Assembly (NCBI GenBank): GCA_902492655.1
Contig: CABUMF010000033.1
Coordinates: 1-22,150 of the forward strand
DNA from: an uncultured Eubacteriales bacterium
GTDB taxonomy: Bacteria > Bacillota > Clostridia > HGM11514
DNA: 22,150 nt
Direction: 5' to 3'
Shown here: piece by piece, positions 14,651 through 22,150 of the stretch
Layout: every line of letters starts with the position of its first letter
Position numbering within the stretch: position 1 is the first letter of the stretch
Translations under genes and position numbers: made by a program
The notes under the pieces: generated by a model
Database searches by the model: none
What the model saw: the letters and a program-made list of their open reading frames with translations, nothing else
Told to the model about the DNA's origin: nothing

Positions 14651-15169
14651 ATGAAAAAAATATTGTCAATTGTTTTATCGGTAGTAATTATTGTTTGTTT
14701 TACATCTTGCAAAGGGCAAAAAATCGAATTGACCAATGAATATGAAACCTTGGATAAGTCTTATACCGCAAAGGTTTCGTTTGAATACGGCGAGGGTACA
14801 ACCGCCGACAACATTGAGGCAAACAGTGCGGAATTTGTAAACAAGTATGATGATTTCAAGCTTAATTGTTCGTTGCTTCTTGATGAGTACTATGAAGAAG
14901 TCGAAGAAATCGCACAAGAGCAGATCGACAGCTACAAGGTAGACTTCGGAGATTACGATGGGGTGGTTTATTATCCTGACGATTCTTCCTGCCAAATTTT
15001 AATAGAGCTTGAAGATTATGATGGTTTTGACGCATATATTACGGCATCCGTAACCGCTTACAGGTTCGGCGGCGAAATTGATATGCCCGCCGTTTTCAAT
15101 TCGGATGCCATGCAACAAATTCTCAACTCTGTAAAATTCAAAATTTCCGAGAAGGAAAAGAAGGATTAA
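14651..15169 (+). CDS. Small lipoprotein of unknown function
   Basis: This 172-residue protein has a classic lipoprotein leader: MKK start, hydrophobic core and Cys20 in CFTSC, followed by KGQK. The mature part is acidic and rich in Asp, Glu and Tyr (DEYYEEVEEIAQEQ at about 77-90) with a beta-rich C-terminal half, and it ends in a Lys/Glu tail. I recognise no domain. Its shape fits a small outer-leaflet lipoprotein with one alpha/beta domain. A GGGAG site 9 bases upstream supports the start. It stands alone between a terminator and the purine operon. No convincing terminator follows it, although short hairpins (CTGT/ACAG around 15239) exist. Confidence 0.75.
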   Translation: MKKILSIVLSVVIIVCFTSCKGQKIELTNEYETLDKSYTAKVSFEYGEGTTADNIEANSAEFVNKYDDFKLNCSLLLDEYYEEVEEIAQEQIDSYKVDFGDYDGVVYYPDDSSCQILIELEDYDGFDAYITASVTAYRFGGEIDMPAVFNSDAMQQILNSVKFKISEKEKKD

Positions 15170-15301
15170 TGAGCCGTTTGAACATTTGCTTTCGGCGATA
15201 AATATACGGCGCTTCCGGAATTTGCGAAATTTATAAACTGTTTGTACAGATAATGCTCAAATTATCAGCCTATTATTATTGATTTATTTCAAACAAAATA
15301 C
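15170..15301. other. Intergenic stretch with no recognised feature
   Basis: This is about 130 bases between the lipoprotein stop and the purine operon promoter. Only weak repeats such as ATAAT/ATTAT are visible, and there is no ORF with a ribosome site. Confidence 0.5.
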
Positions 15302-15330
15302 TTGAATTTTGTATAGAAGTATGTTATAAT
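15302..15330 (+). promoter_or_regulatory. Promoter of the purine operon
   Basis: TTGAAT (15302-15307), 17 bases, then TATAAT (15325-15330). Transcription should start near 15337, about 45 bases before the riboswitch aptamer. Confidence 0.75.
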
Positions 15331-15381
15331 GAATATGCAAGCATGAAGTGTATGTTTGTTTGAAAGATTACAGTTGAACAT

Positions 15382-15453
15382 TTTCCATATTAACTCACAG
15401 ATGTGGTGTGAGAGTCTCTACGTGGCAACCGTAAATTGCCTACGCTATGGAAG
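15382..15453 (+). ncRNA. Guanine-class purine riboswitch aptamer
   Basis: P1 pairs TTCCATA (15383-15389) with TATGGAA (15446-15452). P2 pairs CTCACA (15394-15399) with TGTGAG (15407-15412). P3 pairs GTGGCAA (15422-15428) with TTGCC-T-AC (15436-15443, one bulged U). The loops GATGTGG and CCGTAAA match the kissing loops of the B. subtilis xpt riboswitch, with GG facing CC. J2/3 reads GTCTCTAC. The specificity base just before TATGG is C (15445, equivalent to C74), the guanine/hypoxanthine type; adenine riboswitches have U. Ligand-contact positions U22, U47 and U51 appear kept. The base equivalent to A73 is G here. It lies in the leader of the purC operon, as expected for feedback by guanine. 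Confidence 0.88.
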
Positions 15454-15507
15454 CTTAAGTTTATATAGGTCCTCCGTTAATCGGTAAGGGCTTTAGCTTG
15501 GTTATAT

Positions 15508-15548
15508 GCGTAGCGAGTCCGTGTCGGCTTCTCTGCGCTTATTTTTTT
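15508..15548 (+). terminator. Riboswitch-controlled terminator before purC
   Basis: The arms 15508-15521 and 15525-15538 pair at 12 of 14 positions around the loop TGT and are followed by TTATTTTTTT. The first six bases, GCGTAG (15508-15513), are also complementary to CTACGC (15440-15445) in the aptamer's P3/J3-1. When the aptamer is empty, that pairing can act as antiterminator. When guanine is bound, the aptamer holds CTACGC, the terminator folds and the operon is switched off. Confidence 0.8.
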
Positions 15549-15568
15549 AGAAAGGGTTGAACCATATT

Positions 15569-16279
15569 ATGAAAAAAACAGAACAGCTTTATGAAGGAAA
15601 GGCAAAAAAAGTTTTTGCAACCGACAATCCCGATCTTTGCATTGTGGATTACAAGGACGATGCAACGGCTTTTAACGGTCTTAAAAAAGGCACTATCGAA
15701 GGCAAAGGCGCAATCAATAACCGTGTTACGAATCATCTTATGAAATTGCTTGAAAAGAACGGTATTCCCACTCATTTTGTAGAAGAAATCTCGGACAGAG
15801 AAACTGTTGTGAAAAGAGTTACCATCGTTCCGCTCGAGGTAATTGTAAGAAATATTGCCGCAGGCTCGCTTTCAAAGCGTCTTGGACTTCCCGAAGGCGA
15901 AAAGCTTTCGAGAACGGTTCTGGAGTTTTCATACAAGAACGATGACCTTGGTGACCCTATGGTTAACGATTATCACATTTTTGCAATGAAGCTTGCAACG
16001 GAGGATGAGCTTAAAAAGATTTCCGACATGGCTCTTTCGGTAAACAAAATTCTTACCGATTATCTTGCGGATTTGAATATTGAGCTTATTGACTTCAAGC
16101 TTGAATTCGGAAAAACTTCGGCAGGAGAACTCGTCCTTGCGGATGAAATTTCTCCCGATACTTGCCGGTTCTGGGACAGCGTAACTCACGAAAAACTCGA
16201 TAAAGACAGGTTCAGACGAGATATGGGCGGCGTTGAGGATGCATACAAGGAAATCCTTAAAAGACTTATGGGGGAATAA
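15569..16279 (+). CDS. purC: Phosphoribosylaminoimidazole-succinocarboxamide synthase (SAICAR synthetase)
   Basis: This enzyme joins aspartate to CAIR with ATP hydrolysis to give SAICAR in de novo purine synthesis. It has 236 residues, the bacterial length. Typical segments are EQLYEGKAKKVF (5-16), the DDATAFNG loop, VPLEVIVRNIAAGSL and the C-terminal ELVLADEISPDTCRFWD. The ATG at 15569 gives the usual start. AAAGGG lies 12 bases upstream, a somewhat long spacing right after the terminator's U-run; a nearer TTG would touch that site. It is the first gene behind the guanine riboswitch. purE, which normally precedes purC, is absent here. purF follows after one base. Confidence 0.95.
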   Translation: MKKTEQLYEGKAKKVFATDNPDLCIVDYKDDATAFNGLKKGTIEGKGAINNRVTNHLMKLLEKNGIPTHFVEEISDRETVVKRVTIVPLEVIVRNIAAGSLSKRLGLPEGEKLSRTVLEFSYKNDDLGDPMVNDYHIFAMKLATEDELKKISDMALSVNKILTDYLADLNIELIDFKLEFGKTSAGELVLADEISPDTCRFWDSVTHEKLDKDRFRRDMGGVEDAYKEILKRLMGE

Positions 16280-16280
16280 T

Positions 16281-17720
16281 ATGTTCAACTCTATACACGA
16301 AGAATGCGGCGTTTTCGGAATTTTTTCAAACCATGATTCCGATATTGCATCCACCGTATATTACGGACTTTTCGCTCTTCAGCACAGAGGTCAGGAAAGC
16401 TGCGGAATTGCGGTAAACTCCGACGGAATAATAAATTGCTACAAAAACAACGGTATAGTAAACGATGTTTTTACGCCCGAGATTTTGGCAAAATTTGAGA
16501 AAGGCTCCATGGCAGTTGGGCATGTCAGATACGGTACGACGGGCGGCAACTCCCGTGTTAACGCACAGCCAATTGTTGTTAACCACATAAAGGGAGCTAT
16601 GGCTTTGGCGCATAACGGAAATCTCACGAATGCTTATACCTTGAGAAGGGAGCTTGAGCTTTCGGGCGCAATTTTCCATACCACGAGCGATACCGAGGTT
16701 ATTGCATACGAAATTACAAAGGCGAGAATCAATACAGGGTCAATAGAAGAAGCGGTTAATTGTGCGATGAATGTGATAAAGGGAGCGTATTCCCTTGTTA
16801 TCATGTCGCCCTCAAAGATGATTGCCGCAAGGGATCCGCACGGTTTCCGTCCCCTTTGTATCGGAAAAAGAGATGATGACTATATTTTCGCATCCGAAAG
16901 CTGTGCGCTTGACAGCATAGGAGCGGAGTTTATAAGGGATGTTGAGCCGGGAGAGATCGTGGTTATCGACAAAAACGGAATGAGAACCATAAGAGATCAC
17001 TGCGGACAAAATACATCATTGTGTGTTTTTGAATACATATATTTTGCACGCCCCGATTCCGTAATCGACAAATCCTCCGTACACGAGGCACGAAAAAGAG
17101 CGGGCGCATTTTTGGCAAAGGAATATCCAGTGGATGCCGATGTGGTAATAGGTGTTCCCGATTCGGGACTCGATGCGGCAATAGGTTATGCCTGCGAGTC
17201 GGGAATCCCGTACGGAATAGGCTTTATCAAAAATAAGTATATTGCGAGAACTTTCATTCAGCCTTCCCAGGCGGACCGTGAAAACAAGGTGCGGATAAAG
17301 CTAAACACCTTAAGCGCAACGGTTAAGAATAAACGGGTTGTGATGATTGATGATTCAATAGTAAGAGGGACAACCTGCGCAAGAATTGTCAACCTTTTAA
17401 GAGAAGCCGGCGCATCTGAGGTTCATGTCAGGATTTCTGCTCCTCCGTTTAAGCATCCTTGCTATTTCGGTACGGATATTGACTCGGAGGACGTGCTCAT
17501 TGCCAATAAAATGAGCATTGATGAAATTTGCCGTGAAATCGGTGCGGATTCTCTCGGATATTTAAGCGTTGAGAATGTTAAGAAAATCGCTTCCGACACA
17601 AATCTCGGATTTTGTACGGCTTGCTTTGACGGGGATTATCCTGTTCCCGTTCCCAAGCATAAAAACAAAACCAAATTCATGAATAAAATAAGTGAAAACA
17701 AGGAGATTTCTGATGATTAA
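16281..17720 (+). CDS. purF: Amidophosphoribosyltransferase
   Basis: This enzyme catalyses the committed step of purine synthesis: glutamine and PRPP to phosphoribosylamine. It has 479 residues. The Ntn-type glutaminase nucleophile Cys9 lies after an eight-residue propeptide (MFNSIHEE) that should be cleaved. The PRPP loop is VVMIDDSIVRGTT (353-365). Cys248, Cys394, Cys445 and Cys448 (the last two in GFCTACFD) match the 4Fe-4S ligands of the Bacillus-type enzyme, which is oxygen-sensitive. The ATG at 16281 follows GGGGGA and gives the expected N-terminus. An upstream in-frame start inside purC would disrupt the propeptide. It begins one base after purC and overlaps purO by 8 bases. Confidence 0.96.
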   Translation: MFNSIHEECGVFGIFSNHDSDIASTVYYGLFALQHRGQESCGIAVNSDGIINCYKNNGIVNDVFTPEILAKFEKGSMAVGHVRYGTTGGNSRVNAQPIVVNHIKGAMALAHNGNLTNAYTLRRELELSGAIFHTTSDTEVIAYEITKARINTGSIEEAVNCAMNVIKGAYSLVIMSPSKMIAARDPHGFRPLCIGKRDDDYIFASESCALDSIGAEFIRDVEPGEIVVIDKNGMRTIRDHCGQNTSLCVFEYIYFARPDSVIDKSSVHEARKRAGAFLAKEYPVDADVVIGVPDSGLDAAIGYACESGIPYGIGFIKNKYIARTFIQPSQADRENKVRIKLNTLSATVKNKRVVMIDDSIVRGTTCARIVNLLREAGASEVHVRISAPPFKHPCYFGTDIDSEDVLIANKMSIDEICREIGADSLGYLSVENVKKIASDTNLGFCTACFDGDYPVPVPKHKNKTKFMNKISENKEISDD

Positions 17721-18411
17721 AGAACTTTACGGAAATTCGTATCCCGGAAGAGGAATAATAATAGGCTTAACTCCTTCCGGAAGATTTGCCGTTACGGCAT
17801 ACTTTATTATGGGCAGAAGCGTAAACAGCAGAAATCGTGTGTTTACAAAAACCGAAGGCGGAATTAAGACCGAGGCTGCCGATCCCAAGCTTCTTTCCGA
17901 TCCTTCTCTCATTATATATCATCCCGTAAGAACGCTGGGAGAATTTACGATTGTTACAAACGGCGATCAGACCGACACAATATATGAATTTATGAAGGAA
18001 GGGAAAAGCTTCGAGGACGCCCTTTCTACAAGATGCTTTGAACCGGACGAACCGAATTTCACACCGAGAATAAGCGGTATTTTGAAGGTTTTAAACGGAA
18101 AAGCATCCTATAAGCTCAGCATTTTGAAAAAATTCGGAGACGGTTGCCAGAGAAATTACTACAATTACGAAAGCGGTGTATGCGGAAAGGGACATCTTAT
18201 CCATACATACGAAACCGACGGAAATCCTATTCCTTCCTTTTCGGGAGAACCGAAAATTACCGATATTTCAGAGGATATTGACGCTTATGCAAATGAGCTG
18301 TGGGATAGCCTTGACGAAAATAATAAGGTATCGCTTTTTGTTAAGTATATTGATACGGAAAGCGGCGAATGTTTTACAAGAATAATCAATAAGGAGAATA
18401 AAAATGACTGA
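17713..18411 (+). CDS. purO: IMP cyclohydrolase, archaeal PurO type
   Basis: This protein probably closes the ring of FAICAR to give IMP, the last step of de novo synthesis. The 232-residue sequence fits the IMP_cyclohyd (PurO) family: GRGIIIGLTPSGRFAVTAYF and GRSVNSRNRVF near the N-terminus, IIYHPVRTLGEFTIVTNGDQTD in the middle, and FTPRISGILKV. It is unrelated to the MGS-like domain that performs this step in the usual bifunctional PurH. The gene lies between purF and a transformylase lacking that domain, which strongly supports the role. The ATG at 17713 has AGGAG 7 bases upstream and overlaps the purF stop by 8 bases. The next gene overlaps its end, also by 8 bases. Confidence 0.85.
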   Translation: MIKELYGNSYPGRGIIIGLTPSGRFAVTAYFIMGRSVNSRNRVFTKTEGGIKTEAADPKLLSDPSLIIYHPVRTLGEFTIVTNGDQTDTIYEFMKEGKSFEDALSTRCFEPDEPNFTPRISGILKVLNGKASYKLSILKKFGDGCQRNYYNYESGVCGKGHLIHTYETDGNPIPSFSGEPKITDISEDIDAYANELWDSLDENNKVSLFVKYIDTESGECFTRIINKENKND

Positions 18412-19576
18412 GCTTGAACTTAAATACGGCTGTAACCCAAACCAGAAGCCTTCAAAAATATTTATGGAAAACGGAGAGCTTCCCATTGAAGTTCTTTGCG
18501 GAAAGCCCGGGTATATCAATTTTTTGGATGCGCTGAACAGCTGGCAGCTTGTGCGTGAGCTCAAGGAGGCTACGGGGCTTCCTGCGGCGGCTTCGTTTAA
18601 GCATGTAAGCCCTGCCGGTGCTGCAGTCGGCTTGCCCTTAAGCGACACCCTCAAGAAGATATATTTTTCTGAGGACGTTGAGCTAACTCCTCTTGCGGCA
18701 GCTTATGCAAGAGCGAGAGGAACGGACAGAATGTCATCCTTCGGCGATTGGATTGCTCTTTCCGATGTTTGCGACCGCCAGACGGCACTTTTAATAAAAA
18801 GAGAGGTTTCCGACGGCGTTATCGCACCGGGATATTCGGAGGAAGCACTTGAAATTTTGTCGTCAAAGCGCGGCGGAGGTTACAATGTTGTAAAGATTGA
18901 TCCCGAGTACACCCCCGACCCCATTGAGAGAAAACAGGTTTTCGGTATCACATTCCAGCAGGGAAGAAATGATTTTAAGATTGATAAAGAGCTTTTGGAA
19001 AATATCGTAACCGAAAATAAGGAAATACCCGAAGAAGCAAAGATAGATTTGATAATTGCTCTTATTACGCTTAAGTACACACAGTCAAATTCCGTTTGCT
19101 ATGCGTACGGCGGTCAGACAATAGGGGTAGGTGCAGGTCAGCAGTCAAGAATTCATTGCACCCGCCTCGCAGGAAACAAAGCCGATATATGGCATCTTCG
19201 TCAGCATCCCAAGGTGCTTGCGCTTCAGTTTGCGGACGGTATTAAACGACCTGACCGTGATAATGCGATTGATGTTTATATTTCGGATGAATGTGACGAT
19301 GTTCTGGCGGACGGAAAATGGCAGGAAATTTTCAAGGTTCGTCCCGAAAAACTTACGGCAGATGAAAAGCGGGAGTTTCTTTCGGGCATCAGCGGAGTGT
19401 CCTTGGGAAGCGATGCGTTCTTCCCGTTCGGTGATAATATTGAACGTGCAAGAAAAAGCGGAGTAAGCTATATTGCCCAGCCCGGAGGCTCAATCCGTGA
19501 TGATAATGTTATCGAAACCTGCAATAAGTACGGTATTGTTATGGCATTTACGAAAATGAGACTTTTCCACCACTAA
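18404..19576 (+). CDS. Stand-alone AICAR transformylase (PurH C-terminal domain only)
   Basis: This enzyme formylates AICAR with 10-formyl-tetrahydrofolate to FAICAR. It has 390 residues against about 510 for bifunctional PurH. It starts directly with the transformylase domain (LKYGCNPNQKP, 6-16) and has no N-terminal IMP-cyclohydrolase domain. The catalytic Lys66-His67 pair lies in AASFKHVSPAGA. LKYTQSNSVCYA, RIHCTRLAGNKAD and the C-terminal MRLFHH are also typical. It is called PurV by some authors; most annotations say PurH-like. The start has AAGGAG upstream and overlaps purO by 8 bases, so the two enzymes of consecutive steps are made together. The formyl donor is shared with the folate enzymes encoded earlier in the window. 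Confidence 0.9.
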   Translation: MTELELKYGCNPNQKPSKIFMENGELPIEVLCGKPGYINFLDALNSWQLVRELKEATGLPAAASFKHVSPAGAAVGLPLSDTLKKIYFSEDVELTPLAAAYARARGTDRMSSFGDWIALSDVCDRQTALLIKREVSDGVIAPGYSEEALEILSSKRGGGYNVVKIDPEYTPDPIERKQVFGITFQQGRNDFKIDKELLENIVTENKEIPEEAKIDLIIALITLKYTQSNSVCYAYGGQTIGVGAGQQSRIHCTRLAGNKADIWHLRQHPKVLALQFADGIKRPDRDNAIDVYISDECDDVLADGKWQEIFKVRPEKLTADEKREFLSGISGVSLGSDAFFPFGDNIERARKSGVSYIAQPGGSIRDDNVIETCNKYGIVMAFTKMRLFHH

Positions 19577-19600
19577 AACTAACCGAAAGGATAAATTGTT

Positions 19601-20875
19601 ATGAATATCATGGTTATAGGCGGCGGCGGCCGTGAGCATGCGATAATTTCAAAGCTAAAAGAAAGCCCGAAGTGCAATAAAATATATGCGCTCCCGGGAA
19701 ACGGCGGAATATCCGAAATTGCCGAGTGCGTGAGCATTAAGGCTACCGATGTGGAAGGAATAGTGAAATTTGCCGTTGAAAACAATATAGATTTTGCTGT
19801 TGTAACACCCGATGATCCGTTGGTTTTGGGTGTGGTTGACCGTTTGCACGAAAAGAATATCAAGTGCTTCGGTCCGGAAAGCTCAGCGGCAATTATCGAA
19901 GGCAGTAAGGTGTTTTCAAAAAACCTTATGAAAAAATACGGTATTCCCACCGCCGAATATGAGGTTTTTGAGGATCCGTCAAAGGCTTTGGAATATATCG
20001 GTCAGTGTAAGTTTCCGGTTGTAATAAAGGCAGACGGGCTTGCTCTCGGAAAGGGCGTTATTATTGCGGATTCAACATTGGTTGCCGTGAATGCCATAAA
20101 AAGAATCATGAACGATAAGATTTTCGGTGAAAGCGGCGCTCGCATTGTTATCGAGGAGTTTTTGACAGGGCCTGAGGTTTCGGTTCTTTGCTTTACGGAC
20201 GGAAAAACAATAAAGCCTATGGTTTCTTCAATGGACCATAAGCGTGCCCATGACGGCGATACCGGTCTTAACACAGGCGGAATGGGTACTGTTGCACCCA
20301 ACCCTTACTACACAAGAGAAATTGAAGATATTTGCATGAAAACGATTTTCCGCCCCACAATCGAGGCTATGAACAAAGAGGGCAGGCGATTTAAGGGCTG
20401 TCTTTATTTCGGGCTGATGATAACCGAGGACGGGCCTAAGGTGATTGAATATAACTGTCGTTTCGGGGACCCCGAAACTCAGGTTGTTATTCCTCTTTTG
20501 AAAAGCGATTTACTCGAAATCATGCTTGCGGTGGAGGAAGAAAGACTGGATGAGGCTGATGTTACATTTTCAACGGGTGCCGCTGCCTGCGTTGTTATGG
20601 CTTCAAGCGGATACCCCGAGGGCTATGAAACGGGCTTTGAAATAAGCATTGATACTCTTCCCGAAAATGTCTTTATTTATCATGCCGGAACAAAAAAATC
20701 AGTTGCCGGCACAACTACTTCGGGCGGTCGAGTATTGGGCGTTACCGCAGTCGGAGAAAACTTAAAAGCGGCACTTGAGCTTGCATACAGCGGTGTTGCC
20801 AAGGTCAATTTTGAAGGTGCTTTTTACAGGAAAGACATCGGAAAAAAAGCGCTTATGGCATTGGGGGAGGAATAA
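19601..20875 (+). CDS. purD: Phosphoribosylamine-glycine ligase (GAR synthetase)
   Basis: This ATP-grasp enzyme joins glycine to phosphoribosylamine, the step after PurF. It has 424 residues, the normal length. Landmarks are VIGGGGREHA (5-14), GPESSAAIIEGSKVFSK (91-107), the ATP-binding VVIKADGLALGKGV (140-153), LNTGGMGTVAPNPYYT and the metal-binding EYNCRFGDPETQ. AAAGGA lies before the ATG. It is 24 bases after the transformylase and two bases before purL. No purM or purN gene intervenes. Confidence 0.96.
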   Translation: MNIMVIGGGGREHAIISKLKESPKCNKIYALPGNGGISEIAECVSIKATDVEGIVKFAVENNIDFAVVTPDDPLVLGVVDRLHEKNIKCFGPESSAAIIEGSKVFSKNLMKKYGIPTAEYEVFEDPSKALEYIGQCKFPVVIKADGLALGKGVIIADSTLVAVNAIKRIMNDKIFGESGARIVIEEFLTGPEVSVLCFTDGKTIKPMVSSMDHKRAHDGDTGLNTGGMGTVAPNPYYTREIEDICMKTIFRPTIEAMNKEGRRFKGCLYFGLMITEDGPKVIEYNCRFGDPETQVVIPLLKSDLLEIMLAVEEERLDEADVTFSTGAAACVVMASSGYPEGYETGFEISIDTLPENVFIYHAGTKKSVAGTTTSGGRVLGVTAVGENLKAALELAYSGVAKVNFEGAFYRKDIGKKALMALGEE

Positions 20876-20877
20876 AC

Positions 20878-22150
20878 ATGGTTTACAGAATATATTCCGA
20901 AAAAAGACAGGGTGAAAACATTGAAGCCCTCGGTTTAAAATCCGAGCTTTGCTCAACGCTTGGCATAAAAGGGCTTGAAAATGTCAGAATTCTTAACAGA
21001 TACGATGTGGAAAACATCACTGAGGAACTGTTTGAAAGAGCGGTCGGAACGGTTTTTTCCGAACCTCAGGTTGACGATACGTTTGAACATCTTCCAAAAT
21101 GCGAAGGCACTGTTTTTGCCGTTGAGTATCTTCCGGGACAGTTTGACCAGCGTGCAGACTCGGCGGCTCAGTGTATAGGAATTATGTCAGAGGGCGAAAG
21201 ACCTGTCGTAAAAACGGCGAAGGTCTATATTTTACAGGGCAACATTTCCGCTCATGACATCGAAACGATTAAAAAGTATGTAATAAATCCGGTTGAGAGC
21301 CGTGAGGCAGAGCTTGCCCGTCCCGAAACCCTTGCAACGGTTTGCGAAATTCCCGAAACCGTACGGACGCTGGACGGCTTTTGCGGACTTTCCGACGAGG
21401 GGCTTAAATCCTTAATGGAAGAGCTTTCTCTTGCAATGGATTTTGACGATATTAAATTCTGTCGGGATTATTTCACAAGCGAAAAAAGAGACCCGACAAT
21501 TACGGAAATAAAAATGATTGACACATATTGGTCGGATCATTGCCGTCACACAACATTTCTTACAACGATTGACAGTGCCGAAATCGAGGATGAGGAAATA
21601 AAGAGTGCTTACGATAAATATGTAGATGTCAGAAGGGAAGTCGGGCGCACAAAACCCGTTAACCTTATGGACATCGCCACAATTGCCGTGAGAAAGCTCA
21701 AGGCGGACGGGCTTCTTTCAAAGCTTGACGAATCCGAAGAAATCAACGCCTGCACCGTAAAAATTGATGTGGAAACAGACGAAGGAAATGAAAAATGGCT
21801 GTTGCTTTTCAAAAATGAAACGCATAATCATCCTACGGAAATAGAGCCATTCGGCGGTGCGGCAACCTGCATAGGCGGCGCAATCCGTGATCCACTTTCG
21901 GGAAGAGCGTATGTGTATCAGGCGATGAGAGTAACGGGTGCGGGAAATCCTCTTGCGGAAATTTCCGAAACTTTGGAAGGTAAGCTTCCCCAAAGGAAGA
22001 TTGTTACAACTGCGGCAAACGGCTACAGCTCATACGGTAATCAGATAGGCCTTGCAACGGGACTCGTTGATGAAATATATCATGACGGATACATTGCAAA
22101 AAGAATGGAAATAGGTGCAGTTGTCGGTGCTGTTCCGGCGGAAAATGTAC
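20878..22150 (+). CDS. purL: Phosphoribosylformylglycinamidine synthase, large single-chain type (truncated by window)
   Basis: This enzyme converts FGAR, glutamine and ATP to FGAM. The frame is open from the ATG at 20878 to the right edge, giving about 424 residues of a protein that normally exceeds 1200. It begins with the N-terminal PurS-like region (MVYRIYSEKRQG), absent from the small PurL of the PurSQL complex, so this should be the one-chain form with a C-terminal glutaminase beyond the window. IDTYWSDHCRHTTF (about 214-227) and LFKNETHNHPTEIEPFGGAA (from about 310) are catalytic-domain landmarks. GGGGGAGG precedes the start, two bases after purD. Confidence 0.95.
   Translation, partial: MVYRIYSEKRQGENIEALGLKSELCSTLGIKGLENVRILNRYDVENITEELFERAVGTVFSEPQVDDTFEHLPKCEGTVFAVEYLPGQFDQRADSAAQCIGIMSEGERPVVKTAKVYILQGNISAHDIETIKKYVINPVESREAELARPETLATVCEIPETVRTLDGFCGLSDEGLKSLMEELSLAMDFDDIKFCRDYFTSEKRDPTITEIKMIDTYWSDHCRHTTFLTTIDSAEIEDEEIKSAYDKYVDVRREVGRTKPVNLMDIATIAVRKLKADGLLSKLDESEEINACTVKIDVETDEGNEKWLLLFKNETHNHPTEIEPFGGAATCIGGAIRDPLSGRAYVYQAMRVTGAGNPLAEISETLEGKLPQRKIVTTAANGYSSYGNQIGLATGLVDEIYHDGYIAKRMEIGAVVGAVPAENV

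Noticed and set aside
17692..17712. Earlier start for PurO inside the end of purF
   Set aside because: It would place the AGGAG ribosome site inside the coding sequence and add seven residues without family support. The ATG at 17713 is well positioned.
1..22150. CRISPR arrays, tRNA or rRNA genes, defence islands, prophage genes
   Set aside because: No regularly spaced repeats, tRNA-like cloverleafs, rRNA segments or phage/defence proteins were recognised. The window is mainly metabolic genes.

Overview
The window looks like chromosomal DNA from a strictly anaerobic Gram-positive Clostridia member, probably close to the Oscillospiraceae/Ruminococcaceae. The evidence is strong AGGAGG-type ribosome sites, consensus TTGACA-17-TATAAT promoters, lipoproteins with short signal peptides, an [FeFe]-hydrogenase maturase, a cobalamin-dependent methionine synthase lacking its activation domain, and a purine operon that uses an archaeal-type IMP cyclohydrolase. 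This placement is inferred from gene content. No rRNA or other phylogenetic marker is present.

Layout. Positions 1-75 carry the last 24 codons of an unidentified plus-strand gene, perhaps a transposase. From 154 to 2909 (minus strand) lies a three-gene ABC importer of the TrpXYZ type: lipoprotein, permease, ATPase. It diverges from a LysR regulator (3029-3913, plus) across a compact double promoter whose two -35 boxes form one palindrome. A shared bidirectional terminator separates lysR from a methionine/folate operon on the minus strand (7767 to 3963): metF, a free-standing MetH activation-domain protein, and a 786-residue MetH core. Each junction in that operon is an ATGA overlap. Next, still on the minus strand, is a sulfur block: an Rrf2/IscR-type regulator (12001-11567), then O-acetylhomoserine sulfhydrylase (metY), cysteine synthase (cysK) and the H-cluster maturase hydE, ending at a strong terminator near 7870. 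Two very short ORFs with good ribosome sites precede metY and cysK.

From 12 kb onward everything is on the plus strand: a cytoplasmic GH20-like glycosidase, a DMT-family transporter, a tiny ORF, a small lipoprotein, and then a purine biosynthesis operon. That operon is preceded by a well-formed guanine-class riboswitch with a terminator and a recognisable antiterminator pairing. Its gene order is purC, purF, purO, stand-alone AICAR transformylase, purD and purL, with purL running off the right edge. No purE, purM or purN is present in the interval seen.

How the genes fit together. The minus-strand half links sulfide assimilation (CysK, MetY) to methionine synthesis (MetF, MetH and its reactivation partner) and to one-carbon folate. 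The purine operon uses the same folate pool through the AICAR transformylase. Nothing here is a clear new defence or mobile system. The points most worth a second look are the split enzymes (MetH/activation domain, PurH replaced by PurO plus a separate transformylase), the lone hydE inside a cysteine/methionine locus, the candidate Rrf2 operators, the short ORFs, and the riboswitch with its unusual J3/1 base.
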